DNA from: Croceicoccus estronivorus
Lineage (GTDB): Bacteria; Pseudomonadota; Alphaproteobacteria; Sphingomonadales; Sphingomonadaceae
Direction of reading: 5' to 3'
Assembly (NCBI RefSeq): GCF_001625325.1
Contig: NZ_JRQQ01000003.1
Location: 242,096-306,095, forward strand
DNA: 64,000 bases
Each line of letters begins with the position of its first letter. Within the stretch, counting starts at the first letter, position 1. The notes below the pieces were generated by a model. It saw nothing but the letters and a program-made list of their open reading frames with translations, searched no databases and was not told the DNA's origin. Below, one piece after another: positions 25,028 to 34,164 of the stretch. A program made the position numbers and the translations under genes.

Positions 25028-25918
25028 CTATTGCCCATCCATTTCGGTCGAGCGCAGCGATGGCAGTGACAGGAAGGCTTCGACCGCACGACCGCCATCC
25101 TTGCGATGGAGGGCAATAATGCGCCATCGCATGGTCGAACCGGACAAGGATAAAGTGTGCACTGTCTGGTCGGTACTGTCGACGTTGCCTCTAGGCACCA
25201 GCGCGACGCCGAGCCCTCTGGCGACAAGGGCGCGGATGGTGGGCAGATCGTTGACTTCGAACAGGGTGTGCCGGCTGAGACCAAGCCTAGCCATCTGTTC
25301 ATCGACAAGCACGCGCGTGCCCCAGTTGGGCTGGAAGTCGACGAAGTTTTCCTCCGCCAGTTGTCGGATATCGACCCTCAGCCGCTGAGCCAGATGATGA
25401 TTGCGGGAACAGATCAATACCATCTCGTCATCGACGATGACTCGCTGCATCAGGCGGGCAGGCACAGGCATCGCTGGAATAAAGGCCATGTCGAGTTCGC
25501 CGCTCAGGACCAACTCCGGCATGTTGATCCGGCTGCCTTGGCGAAGGCGCACTTCTACGCCTGGGTGACGCGCGTGGAATTCGGTCAGCAAGGTAGGGAG
25601 ATCGATAAACGATGGCAGGCTCTGGACCGATCCGATCATGAGGCTGCCGGTAAGGAGAGCGTCGGTATTGCGTACGGCCTGTTCTGCTTCGCGCACTGCG
25701 GCGAGGGCTGCCCCGGCCTTTTCGTACAGGGTTTCCCCTGCTGTCGTGAGATGAACCTGCCTGGTGGTGCGATGGAACAGCCGCGTTCCCAATTCGCTTT
25801 CGAGCGAAGCAATGGAAGCAGACAGGGCTGATTGGACGATATGCAGCCGTCGCGCGGCGCGGGTGAAATGGCGTTCCTGCGCCACAGCCATGAAGTGCTG
25901 AAGTTGCCTGAGGTCCAT
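25028..25918 (-). CDS. LysR-family transcriptional regulator
   Basis: 296 residues: N-terminal winged helix-turn-helix (FTRAARRLHIVQSALSASI) and a substrate-binding domain (GSLMIGSVQSLPSF, then HHLAQRLRVDIRQLAEENF). Standard length for the family. Divergent from the aldo/keto reductase-2OG oxygenase 3 unit with an 88-nt gap that contains two copies of a 14-15 bp sequence 30 bp apart, a good operator candidate. It probably controls that unit and possibly the MFS gene downstream. It is the only regulator inside the 18-37 kb island. Confidence 0.88.
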   Translation of the reverse strand: MDLRQLQHFMAVAQERHFTRAARRLHIVQSALSASIASLESELGTRLFHRTTRQVHLTTAGETLYEKAGAALAAVREAEQAVRNTDALLTGSLMIGSVQSLPSFIDLPTLLTEFHARHPGVEVRLRQGSRINMPELVLSGELDMAFIPAMPVPARLMQRVIVDDEMVLICSRNHHLAQRLRVDIRQLAEENFVDFQPNWGTRVLVDEQMARLGLSRHTLFEVNDLPTIRALVARGLGVALVPRGNVDSTDQTVHTLSLSGSTMRWRIIALHRKDGGRAVEAFLSLPSLRSTEMDGQ

Positions 25919-25940
25919 CGTGGCTGCTCAATTTATCTGA

Positions 25941-25985
25941 TTTGAAGATTAATTCTATCTCGATCTTGCGTTTGAATGATTAATT
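25941..25985. promoter_or_regulatory. Direct repeat, candidate LysR operator
   Basis: TTTGAAGATTAATT (25941-25954) recurs as TTTGAATGATTAATT (25971-25985), starts exactly 30 bp apart, about three helix turns. It sits between the divergent LysR and aldo/keto reductase genes and is AT-rich against a GC-rich background. Each unit has a TTAATT core. The binding role is inferred from position. Confidence 0.55.
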
Positions 25986-26006
25986 GTCGCGAGTCACTCT
26001 TCGCAC

Positions 26007-27026
26007 ATGCAAACACTCGACACAGAATTACCGACCAGACAGCTGGGCAAGACGGACATGACGATTACGCGCGTGGGCCTTGGCGCCTGGGCAATCGGCG
26101 GACCGGACTGGGCAGTGGGTTGGGGACCGCAAGACGATGATGCGTCGGTTTCCGCCATCCGCCATGCGGTGGAGCGCGGGGTGAACTGGATCGACACGGC
26201 GGCGATTTATGGGCTTGGCCATTCTGAAGAAGTGGTGGCCCGTGCGGTGCGCGATATCCCGGCGGACAGGAAGCCATATATCTTTACCAAGTGCGGCCAG
26301 GTGTGGGATCCGCAAGACCGCAATTCCAAATTCCGGATCGGACGGCGCGACAGCATTCGTGCCGAATGCGAAGCTTCTCTGCGCCGCTTGGGTGTGGACG
26401 TGATTGATCTGTTCCAGATGCATTGGCCCGCAGAAGACGGTTCCGAAATCGAGGAATACTGGCAGGCGCTGCTTGACCTCAAGGCGGAGGGCAAGGTGAG
26501 GGCTATCGGTCTGTCCAATCATGACGCGGTGCTCTGCGAGCGGGCGGAGCGGCTCGGGCATGTAGACACCCTGCAACCGGGTTTGTCCGCTATTCACCGG
26601 GGCGCGGCTGAGCAGGTGCTGCCGTGGTGCGCCGCGCATGAAACCGGAGTGATTGTCTATAGCCCCATGCAGTCAGGCCTGCTCACAGGCCGCTTTAATG
26701 CGGAGCGGGTGGCGGCATTGCCATCCAGCGACTGGCGTTCCCGCCATCCCGATTTCACGGGCGAGGCATTCGCAAGAAACCTTGCTGTAGTGGGCGCTAT
26801 GGTGCCTGTCGCGGAACGGCATGGCACTTCGATTGGCGCAGTAGCAATCGCCTGGACCTTGGCTTGGCCAGCGGTGTCTGGCGCGATTGTCGGCGCGCGC
26901 AGTCCTGAACAGGTTGATGGCTGGATAGCGGCGGCACAGCTTACGCTCGACGAGGATGATCTTCGCCGGATCGGCGATGCGATCATAGCAAGCGGTGCGG
27001 GGGAAGGTCCTGCCTATCCCGGTTGA
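26007..27026 (+). CDS. Aldo/keto reductase 1
   Basis: 339 residues, (beta/alpha)8 NADPH-dependent oxidoreductase. The AKR tetrad is visible: D63, Y68, K95 and H139 (DTAAIYG, FTKCG, FQMHWP). Late segments VGARSPEQVDGWIAA bind the cofactor. It starts with LPTRQLGKTDMTITRVGLG. It likely reduces an aldehyde or ketone released by the adjacent 2OG oxygenase 3, whose start is 32 nt after this stop. No clear ribosome site precedes the ATG. Divergent from the LysR gene. Confidence 0.88.
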   Translation: MQTLDTELPTRQLGKTDMTITRVGLGAWAIGGPDWAVGWGPQDDDASVSAIRHAVERGVNWIDTAAIYGLGHSEEVVARAVRDIPADRKPYIFTKCGQVWDPQDRNSKFRIGRRDSIRAECEASLRRLGVDVIDLFQMHWPAEDGSEIEEYWQALLDLKAEGKVRAIGLSNHDAVLCERAERLGHVDTLQPGLSAIHRGAAEQVLPWCAAHETGVIVYSPMQSGLLTGRFNAERVAALPSSDWRSRHPDFTGEAFARNLAVVGAMVPVAERHGTSIGAVAIAWTLAWPAVSGAIVGARSPEQVDGWIAAAQLTLDEDDLRRIGDAIIASGAGEGPAYPG

Positions 27027-27058
27027 GAAGCGGCCAGATTGAAAAGGAAGGTAAGCTT

Positions 27059-28138
27059 ATGCTCGATACGGTAAAGTTCAAGCCGATCCCGGCTCCGGTC
27101 GCCTGGCGTGGTGACGAACTCGAAAAGAGCGATGAATGGATCTATGTTCTCACTGCGGACGAGCTTTCTGAACTGGAAACGGTTGGCAGCCGGTTCCTTG
27201 ATGAAGATCCGGACTTGAGGACTGTCCAGGCGCAGGATTATCCTCTTCCAGTGTGTACACCGGCGATAGCCGCATGGGGTGAAGCCCTCGATCGTGGCCG
27301 AGGCTTCGTGCTTGTGCGGGGGTTGCGTTGCAACCGCTATTCGAACGCCCTTTCGGCGTCGATTTACTTCGTGCTCGGGCTGCATCTGGGGCAGCCCATG
27401 CGCCAAAACGAGGTCGGCGACATGGTGCAGCATATCCGCGCCACGTCTGACAAGAAATACATGACAGCAAGCTCGCTACGCATTCGTGACGGGCTGACGT
27501 ATCATAGCGACAGTTCCGACGTGGTTTCACTGCTGTGCCTCCACCCTGCGATGGAAGGGGGCGAATCGAGTCTGGTGAGCCCGGCGACTCTTTACAACGA
27601 GGTATTGGCGCGCAGGCCCGATCTTGTCTCGCTCCTGTTCGAGCCCTGGCATTTCGATTGGAGGCAACAGGACCCCGATGCGCCGGCGAACACATACACT
27701 TCGCCGATGCTGAGCTACGTGGATGGGGTATTCAGTGCCTATTTGGGAAATGCGATCATTCGCAGGGCACAGGATATGTACCCCGAAATCCCTCGCCTGA
27801 CGGCGGAACAGGTCGAATTGATGGACCTTATCGATGCGATTTGTCTCGAACCGGGTGTGGCGCTGCATATGGATTTCCGCCAGGGCGACATGCAGTGGGT
27901 GCTGAACTATGCGGCGCTGCATAACCGCAAGGCCTTCAAGGATGCCCCTGAACCGGAATTGCGGCGGCATCTCCTGCGGCTTTGGTTGAAACGCGATACA
28001 CCGCGCCCGCTGGTTCCGAATTTCGGCAGGCATGTCGTAAAGGGCCGGGGCGAGACGCGCGGTCAGGAAGTACCTTTGGAAAAGCAACGCTTCCACATCA
28101 CGCAGGCGGCAATTCCCCGTATTGACTGGGGCTATTGA
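27059..28138 (+). CDS. TauD/TfdA-like Fe(II)/2-oxoglutarate dioxygenase, paralog 3
   Basis: 359 residues. Iron ligands H149 and D151 (TYHSDSSD) and the distal His in NYAALHNR, then RRHLLRLWLKR. PAPVAWRGDE and VPNFGRHVVKGRG place it with paralog 2. The spacer before the HxD is two residues shorter than in paralog 2. ATG 27059 has AAGGAAGG about 8-10 nt upstream. Co-transcribed with aldo/keto reductase 1. The pairing suggests oxygenation that produces a carbonyl, which the reductase removes. A strong bidirectional terminator follows. Confidence 0.88.
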   Translation: MLDTVKFKPIPAPVAWRGDELEKSDEWIYVLTADELSELETVGSRFLDEDPDLRTVQAQDYPLPVCTPAIAAWGEALDRGRGFVLVRGLRCNRYSNALSASIYFVLGLHLGQPMRQNEVGDMVQHIRATSDKKYMTASSLRIRDGLTYHSDSSDVVSLLCLHPAMEGGESSLVSPATLYNEVLARRPDLVSLLFEPWHFDWRQQDPDAPANTYTSPMLSYVDGVFSAYLGNAIIRRAQDMYPEIPRLTAEQVELMDLIDAICLEPGVALHMDFRQGDMQWVLNYAALHNRKAFKDAPEPELRRHLLRLWLKRDTPRPLVPNFGRHVVKGRGETRGQEVPLEKQRFHITQAAIPRIDWGY

Positions 28139-28180
28139 GGTGTAGGCCGATAGCCATGGCCCGCTTCCGGGCCATGAATC

Positions 28181-28217
28181 AAAAAGGGGGCGACGGTATC
28201 CGGCGCCCCCTTTTTTT
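28181..28217. terminator. Bidirectional rho-independent terminator
   Basis: AAAAAGGGGGCG (28181-28192) pairs perfectly with CGCCCCCTTTTT (28204-28215) across an 11-nt loop, with T-run on one strand and A-run on the other. It ends 2OG oxygenase 3 and the convergent aldo/keto reductase 2. A smaller 9-bp hairpin (28155-28176) lies just before it. Confidence 0.9.
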
Positions 28218-28218
28218 G

Positions 28219-29283
28219 TCACTGTCCTTCTGGCCATGGAAGGTAGGGAGAGAGCATGGCCAGATCCGCAGGGCCGAGCCGGTCGGAAGCGGTCTTGGCC
28301 TGATGCCAGTAGGGATAGGGCAGCGGCTTGCGGCTGACTCTTTCCAGCATTGCCATTTCCTGCTCGTCGAGCACGAGATCAGCGGCGGCAATATTGTCGG
28401 CGAACTGCGTTTCGGTGCGCGCGCCAATAATAACTGACGTTACGCCGGGGCGGGCGAGTAACCATGCGAGAGCTACCGTTGCGCCTGAAACGTCGCGATT
28501 TTGCGCGATTTTGCGAATGACATCGACAATGTCCCACAAGTGGTCAGCATCGTAAATCGGGGGTTCCCCCCAACCGGCAAGTTGACGCGGGCTGGGGCCG
28601 CTGTCCCGCGTGTGCTTTCCTGACAAGAGCCCTCCGGCAAGAGGGCTCCAGATCAACATGCCCAGACCTTGATCGATTGAAAGCGGCATCAGTTCGAACT
28701 CCGCCTCGCGTGCTTCGAGCGAATAGTGGAGCTGGAGCGACACGAAGCGCTGACGCATCTCGCGTTCCGCGATGCCTAGTGCTTTCATGATATGCCATGC
28801 AGAGAAGTTCGAGCAGCCGACATAGCGCACCTTGCCTTGCCGTATGAGCGTGTCCAGCGCTTCCACGACTTCTTCCAACGGGGTCAGGCCATCCCACTGG
28901 TGGACCTGATAGAGGTCGATCACGTCGGTGCGCAGCCGCCGCAAGCTGTCTTCGCATGCGCGGATCAGGTGATGGCGCGACAGGCCGGCATCGTTGATTT
29001 GTGGGCCTGTTCGAAACCGGGCTTTCGTCGCGAGCAGGATGTCCTGCCGTTTGCCATCGGCGAAGATGTCGCCGATGATCTCTTCCGAAGCCCCGTCAGA
29101 GTAGATATTGGCAGTGTCGATCAGGTTTATACCGGCATCGAGGCAGATGTCGACGTGTCGACGCGCTGTTTCGAGGTCGACCGCACCGACTTTGGCGAAA
29201 TTGCTCTTGCCGCCGAATGTCATGGTGCCCATGGCCAGCTTCGATACCATCAGGCCTGATGATCCGAGACGTCTGTAATCCAT
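28219..29283 (-). CDS. Aldo/keto reductase 2
   Basis: 354 residues; tetrad D56, Y61, K87, H128 (DTANIYSDG, LATKARF, YQVHQW). Resembles the YajO/Tas-like and aryl-alcohol dehydrogenase-like AKRs in its long form. The ATG at 29283 (MDYRRLGSSG) has AGGAG eight bases upstream and is preferred to the longer frame up to 29373. It is not closely similar to aldo/keto reductase 1. Minus strand, alone between oxygenase 3 and the hydroxyacid dehydrogenase; divergent from the latter. Confidence 0.88.
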   Translation of the reverse strand: MDYRRLGSSGLMVSKLAMGTMTFGGKSNFAKVGAVDLETARRHVDICLDAGINLIDTANIYSDGASEEIIGDIFADGKRQDILLATKARFRTGPQINDAGLSRHHLIRACEDSLRRLRTDVIDLYQVHQWDGLTPLEEVVEALDTLIRQGKVRYVGCSNFSAWHIMKALGIAEREMRQRFVSLQLHYSLEAREAEFELMPLSIDQGLGMLIWSPLAGGLLSGKHTRDSGPSPRQLAGWGEPPIYDADHLWDIVDVIRKIAQNRDVSGATVALAWLLARPGVTSVIIGARTETQFADNIAAADLVLDEQEMAMLERVSRKPLPYPYWHQAKTASDRLGPADLAMLSPYLPWPEGQ

Positions 29284-29466
29284 ATGGAATGCTCCTGAAT
29301 ATCTGGAAAACAGAGGGGTTTTAGCAGTCCTGCGGGCGAGAGGCCGGACTTCCCTTGGTCCCGATTTCCCCAATTCTTGTGCCCCGGCGTGGCCCCCTGC
29401 CCGCAGCCATTGTTCTCAGCTCATGTCGAGCCGTAAAGCCTGGGGAACAGGCAATGGAGCAACCCC

Positions 29467-30447
29467 ATGACGCATACGCCAAAACCGCCGCGGCTGCTGA
29501 TCTATGAACCGTCCTATCGCGCGATCAAGCACAGGCTGGAAGGGCTTGGTATTCCGCTCACTCCAGTGGTGGTCGATGAACAGGGGGCAGGAGCAGGGGA
29601 TGCCGAGCTTGGGTGGTTCTGTCCCCGGCTTTTCGGGTCGGGGGCGGCACCTGCCTTCACGGAGGCCTTGCTGGGGGCATCGTCTCTACGCTGGGTGCAA
29701 AGTTCGGCCGCAGGTCTGGATAACCCGCTTTTCCGGAAATTGTGTGAGAGGGGCGTTCGTCTGACATCCAGTCATGTCCAGGCCCCGGCTATCGGCGATT
29801 TCGTTCTTGCCGGTGTGCTAGATCATTTCCAGCAAGGGCCAGTGCGGAGGAAAGCGCAGGAGGATGGCGAATGGCGGCGCTTGCCTTTTCGCGAACTGGG
29901 TGGAACGTCGTGGTTGATTTACGGCTTTGGCGCAATTGGCAAGGCGGTGGCGCGGCGTGCGCGGGGGTTCGGCGCGCAAATCACTGCGGTTCGCCGCAGC
30001 ATCAAACCCTGCGAGGACGCGGATCACGTGGTGACAGTGGCGGAGGCGCACACGAGGTTGCTGGATGCTGATGTGGTGGTCTTGGCCATGCCTCTGGATG
30101 CTTCCACCAGAGGCTTTGCGGGCGAGGCATTTTTCGGTGCCATGAAAGCCGGATCGGTATTGGTGAATGTAGGGCGTGGCGGATTGGTCGATGAATCTGC
30201 TCTGTTGGCCGCACTTGATTCCGGTGTGCCGGCTCATGCCATACTCGATGTATTCGCGACCGAGCCTTTACCCGAAGACAATCCATTCTGGTCGCATCCC
30301 CATGTCGCGGTGACAGCACACGGTTCGTCGGCCGGCTCGGGCGTTGTTCCCCGCAACGGGGATCTGTTCATGGAGAACCTCCAGCGCTTTCTGGATCAGC
30401 AGGCCTTGCTCCATGAGGTTTCCATGAGTGATTTCGGGCAGGCCTAA
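29467..30447 (+). CDS. D-2-hydroxyacid dehydrogenase (NAD(P))
   Basis: 326 residues. The Rossmann motif GFGAIGKAVARR is in the middle; the catalytic Arg is in NVGRGGLVDE, followed by a Glu (FATEPLPEDN) and the His of HPHVAVTAHGS. This is the R-E-H triad of the D-lactate/hydroxypyruvate/glyoxylate reductase family. It would reduce a 2-oxo acid such as glyoxylate, pyruvate or hydroxypyruvate, or run the reverse. Divergent from aldo/keto reductase 2 and upstream of TonB receptor 2. In the island it could handle a 2-oxo acid released by oxygenative ether or amine cleavage (inference). Confidence 0.86.
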   Translation: MTHTPKPPRLLIYEPSYRAIKHRLEGLGIPLTPVVVDEQGAGAGDAELGWFCPRLFGSGAAPAFTEALLGASSLRWVQSSAAGLDNPLFRKLCERGVRLTSSHVQAPAIGDFVLAGVLDHFQQGPVRRKAQEDGEWRRLPFRELGGTSWLIYGFGAIGKAVARRARGFGAQITAVRRSIKPCEDADHVVTVAEAHTRLLDADVVVLAMPLDASTRGFAGEAFFGAMKAGSVLVNVGRGGLVDESALLAALDSGVPAHAILDVFATEPLPEDNPFWSHPHVAVTAHGSSAGSGVVPRNGDLFMENLQRFLDQQALLHEVSMSDFGQA

Positions 30448-30785
30448 CCAAGCGAATCGCAAGTCTCTCGTGCCGTCAGCGGCTGCTCACGGCCAGGGTT
30501 GAGCGGCTGACGCATGAGAACGCAGCGAAAGCATGAGTTTAATCTATTGTGTGCCGAGACTGGATCGAAAGAACTCAATTGGAGCATATATGTCAGTGGG
30601 TTGTTACAGTTCAGCGACAGCATTGGCTGTAGTTTCGCCCCCTTTGACAGGTCGTGAGATATAAGAAGTCGGGTAGTTAGGTCCAAAGCTCTCACGCGAA
30701 TTTTCTATAGCTTTGAGGAATCGGGAGGACGCCAAAGAACCCAATAGGGTCGCAAGGTTTTATTGCCACAGACCGAGGGGGCACT
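30448..30785 (+). other. 338-nt intergenic region before TonB receptor 2
   Basis: No gene is supported here. It is AT-richer toward its 3' end and should hold the receptor promoter. A TTGACA is present near 30648 but TATAAG lies too close (10 nt) to be its -10. The ribosome site GAGGGGG stands just before the receptor ATG. A weak imperfect inverted repeat lies near 30473-30510. Confidence 0.4.
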
Positions 30786-33221
30786 ATGACCAAGATAATG
30801 ACGCGCCTGCTGATGGGAGTATCCCTTACAGCGATTGCACAACCCGTATTGGCGCAGGATAGCGCGCAACAAAAAGATGCTCCGACGGAGCATGATGCGG
30901 CCAGCACGGATACATCGGAAGCAGCGAACGCCGATATGATCGTGGTAACGGCAGATCGCGTCGGCCTTCTGGAACGGCAGCCGTCGGATACGATTTTTGG
31001 TTTGGGAATGTCGTTGCTGGAAACGCCGCGCGCAGCGAGCGTGGCAAGCGACACCACGCTGGAGCGTTATGGAATCAAGACCGTGACGGATCTGGTTGCG
31101 GTCGCCCCAGGTGGGGGGACGGCCAGCTGGTTTGGCATTCCGGGCTCGATCAATCTGCGCGGCACGATGTCGGACAACTATTATCGCGGTTTCCAGCGCT
31201 TGCCGAATTTCGCGACTTATTCGACCCCGTTGGGGGGCGCTTCGTCGGTTGAGATCGTTCGCGGTCCGCCATCACCCATCTATGGTCCGGGGCGCGTTGG
31301 CGGCTTTCTCAACTACACGCCGAAATCGGCGCGCAATGAACGCGGTTACATCGATGGGCTGACTGGGGAAGTCACGGTTACGGGCGGCAGCTATTCGAAA
31401 AAGAATGCTACGCTCCTGCTGGGCGCACCGGTCAATCTGGGCGAAGTGCAAGGCGGGATCAGCGGTTATGTCGAAGTCGACGATTCCCACAGCTACTTCC
31501 GGGGCATGAATCCCCGCTATCAGCTCTATCAGCTCGACGGGTCATTCGATCTTGGCGGTGGTTTCACCCTTTCGGGAAGCGGTTTGATCTACCATTCCAA
31601 GGGTTTTATCCAGGTTTTCGTCAATCGCCTGACCCAGGAACTCGTCGATGACGGTATTTACAATACGGGTCGCGACACGTCGCTGATCGATCTCGATGGC
31701 AACGGTCGCCTGACGCCTAATGAATCGACGCCCAGTTCATTCCACAACAACTGGAATGGAGTCGATCCCGCGCCTATTTCGGATCGGGGTACTCTGGACG
31801 AAGGTGTCGGGACTGCCAAGCTGGACCACCGTACGACTTCGATCAGCGACAGGGATTTCAACAATACGACGACCCAGACCTACTTCGCGGACATGTCCAA
31901 GGAACTGGGTGATGGTAAGTTGAGCCTCAGCTACTTCGCGGACAAGATCAAGAACGACAGGTACTTCAGTTACGGCTTCCCGGCCTCCTACCGGGCCACG
32001 GCGCAGGAAATCCGTCTGACATTCCGCCAGCCGTTCGACTTTTCCGAGAATCTCAAGGTCGATACGGTGTTTGGAGCGTCCTATCGCACGATCGGTGCGG
32101 TGAAGAAGGAATCCTATCTTGGCGGCTTCGTCAGTGTCGACCGTCGGGATATCATTTTTGGCGCCACGCCGACCGACACCTTCGACGATCCTTTCAGCGA
32201 AGAACCGGGCAATATCGGGCAGAGTTTCGAAACCCAGGTCTATAGTCGGACGAAGGACGCGGGGCTGTTCGGAATGTTGAACATTACGGCTCTGAAGCGC
32301 CTGAATATCCTTCTTGGCGGTCGTTACGACAAGTTCAAGGTACGCTCGCGGGATGAAGGGACAATCGTCTATTCACCGGCTGTCAGGGGTGAGACATTCT
32401 CCGACAAGAAGGGGGATTGGACCTATAGCGCCAGCATTACCTATCATGCGCCGTTCGGTCTCATGCCCTACATTACGCATGCTCAGGCGACTGCGTTCGA
32501 AAGTAATCAGGCTGGCGATATCCAGCCTGGGCAGATCGCGAACCAGAACTGGCTTTCGGCTTCCAAGCTGACCGAGGCCGGCGTGAAGTTCGAAATGTTG
32601 CAGGGCAAGCTGATCGGCTCGGTGGCCTATTACGATCAACGTCGCCGGCGGAACGATCCGCTGACCGATACCAGCATCCAGACCCACTCAAAGGGTTGGG
32701 AAGGCGAATTCCGTCTGGTTGCGAACAAGCATTTCAGCTTCACCGGGGCCGGCAACATCCAGAAGACCTGGACTATTGGGGACACGTCGAACACCTATCT
32801 CCCACCCGAATATGCTGGTGTCCCCAATGCCGACGGATACGGGCAGAATTACCGTACCAAGTACAGCACACTCTATCCGGACCTGATTTACAGGTACACG
32901 TTGATTCCAAAGACCATCGTCAGTTTCTTCGGCAGTTATACGAGTGATACGTATGATTGGGGTGAAGTGGGCGGTACTGCTGGTGTAATCCATACCGGAA
33001 AAACGCAGACATTGCTTCCGGTCGACCCAGTGAAGTTCCCTTCTTACACTGTTATAAATGCTTCAATTTATTATAAAAAAGAAGGTTTCACCATTTCTGG
33101 AAATGTGACCAACCTCTTCGATAAGAAATATTATCAGCCCGGATCTGAATCGACTGCCAATGTTGTGACCGTGCCGGGGTCGGGAAGGGAATGGCGAATT
33201 ACGCTGGGTTACAAGTTCTGA
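30786..33221 (+). CDS. TonB-dependent outer membrane receptor 2
   Basis: 811 residues. Signal peptide MTKIMTRLLMGVSLTAIAQP with cleavage likely after VLA at 23; TonB box-like MIVVTADR near 51-58; plug with INLRGTMSDNYYRGF and VEIVRGPPSPIYG; beta-barrel ending in ITLGYKF with terminal Phe. Shares its length and many plug motifs with receptor 1, so the two are divergent paralogs that probably take up related ligands. Preceded by GAGGGGG five bases before the ATG. Followed by a GC hairpin and then SDR, MFS and 2OG oxygenase 4 on the same strand. Confidence 0.9.
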   Translation: MTKIMTRLLMGVSLTAIAQPVLAQDSAQQKDAPTEHDAASTDTSEAANADMIVVTADRVGLLERQPSDTIFGLGMSLLETPRAASVASDTTLERYGIKTVTDLVAVAPGGGTASWFGIPGSINLRGTMSDNYYRGFQRLPNFATYSTPLGGASSVEIVRGPPSPIYGPGRVGGFLNYTPKSARNERGYIDGLTGEVTVTGGSYSKKNATLLLGAPVNLGEVQGGISGYVEVDDSHSYFRGMNPRYQLYQLDGSFDLGGGFTLSGSGLIYHSKGFIQVFVNRLTQELVDDGIYNTGRDTSLIDLDGNGRLTPNESTPSSFHNNWNGVDPAPISDRGTLDEGVGTAKLDHRTTSISDRDFNNTTTQTYFADMSKELGDGKLSLSYFADKIKNDRYFSYGFPASYRATAQEIRLTFRQPFDFSENLKVDTVFGASYRTIGAVKKESYLGGFVSVDRRDIIFGATPTDTFDDPFSEEPGNIGQSFETQVYSRTKDAGLFGMLNITALKRLNILLGGRYDKFKVRSRDEGTIVYSPAVRGETFSDKKGDWTYSASITYHAPFGLMPYITHAQATAFESNQAGDIQPGQIANQNWLSASKLTEAGVKFEMLQGKLIGSVAYYDQRRRRNDPLTDTSIQTHSKGWEGEFRLVANKHFSFTGAGNIQKTWTIGDTSNTYLPPEYAGVPNADGYGQNYRTKYSTLYPDLIYRYTLIPKTIVSFFGSYTSDTYDWGEVGGTAGVIHTGKTQTLLPVDPVKFPSYTVINASIYYKKEGFTISGNVTNLFDKKYYQPGSESTANVVTVPGSGREWRITLGYKF

Positions 33222-33232
33222 CCCGGGGGGGA

Positions 33233-33259
33233 GAGGCCGTCCGCTTGGCGGGCGGCCTC
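33233..33259 (+). terminator. GC-rich hairpin after TonB receptor 2
   Basis: GAGGCCGTCCGC pairs with GCGGGCGGCCTC (one wobble) across a TTG loop, starting 12 nt after the receptor stop. No T-run follows. Same position as the hairpin after receptor 1, so probably an attenuator or mRNA-stability element. Confidence 0.55.
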
Positions 33260-33297
33260 ATATGCCTGCAGGCGGCTTCTCTCATGGCGGATATCGA

Positions 33298-34161
33298 ATG
33301 GACACGAATAGGCGATCGAAAAGAAACTGGCTGATTACCGGCGTGAGTTCCGGTTTGGGCAGGGCTGTTGCCCGGGAAGCCGCGCTACAAGGCCGCTCTG
33401 TCGTGGGGACAGTGCGGAATCGGCAGGACGCGGAAATATTTGAACGCGATGTTCCAGGCGCCCGGGCGATTGTTACCGATCTTATGGAAAATGATGCACC
33501 GGGAGACGTCGTTGCCGGTGCTCTCGATCTGCTGGGGCAGGTCGATGTTCTGGTGAATAATGCCGGCCGTGGTTTCACTGCTGCGGTCGAGGAAGCGAGC
33601 CCTGCGGAAATACGGGATCTCTTCGAATTGAACTTCATGGTTCCTGTCGCGATGATCCAGGCCGTTTTGCCGCATATGCGCAGGCAGGGCGACGGACACG
33701 TGGTCAATGTCACCTCGATTTCCGGTTTCAAGCCATGGTCGGGCACAGGTGTTTATTGTGCCTCCAAATTTGCCTTGGAAGGTCTGGGCCAGGCCTTGGC
33801 GCAGGAAGTGGAACCTTTCGGCATAAAAGTGACGAACGTCCAGCCGGGGAGTCTCAGGACGGACTTCAACGGAAGGTCACTCGGAACGTCCCGGCAGATG
33901 ATCGACGATTATGCAGACGGCGCCCATTTTGCACGGCGAGCGCTGGCGCGCAGCGACGGGAAACAGCCGGGCGATCCGCAAAAGGCGGCACGGGCTATCC
34001 TGCTCGCAGTCGATGCTGGAAATCCCCCGCTCAACCTCCTGCTCGGCACGGATGCCGTCATGATGGCCAATCAGCGGATTGCGGCTCTTTTGCTCGATAT
34101 GGGTAGATGGGGCGGGGTCAGCGAAACGATTGGCTTCGATGACCCCGCCCCGATTTCATGA
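33298..34161 (+). CDS. Short-chain dehydrogenase/reductase (SDR)
   Basis: About 287 residues. TGVSSGLG at 14-21, NNAGRG in the middle, YCASK as catalytic motif. This is the classical-like group with an extended C-terminus (to NLLLGTDAVMM) that often includes retinol dehydrogenase-like and uncharacterised oxidoreductases. Arg after strand two (VGTVRNRQDAE) suggests NADP(H). The start could also be ATG 33262; 33298 gives normal N-terminal spacing. Sits three bases before the MFS gene in the receptor 2 unit. Confidence 0.82.
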   Translation: MDTNRRSKRNWLITGVSSGLGRAVAREAALQGRSVVGTVRNRQDAEIFERDVPGARAIVTDLMENDAPGDVVAGALDLLGQVDVLVNNAGRGFTAAVEEASPAEIRDLFELNFMVPVAMIQAVLPHMRRQGDGHVVNVTSISGFKPWSGTGVYCASKFALEGLGQALAQEVEPFGIKVTNVQPGSLRTDFNGRSLGTSRQMIDDYADGAHFARRALARSDGKQPGDPQKAARAILLAVDAGNPPLNLLLGTDAVMMANQRIAALLLDMGRWGGVSETIGFDDPAPIS

Positions 34162-34164
34162 ACT

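Noticed and set aside
30473..30510. Imperfect inverted repeat after the 2-hydroxyacid dehydrogenase gene
   Set aside because: Stem is short and mismatched with no T-run; not called as a terminator.
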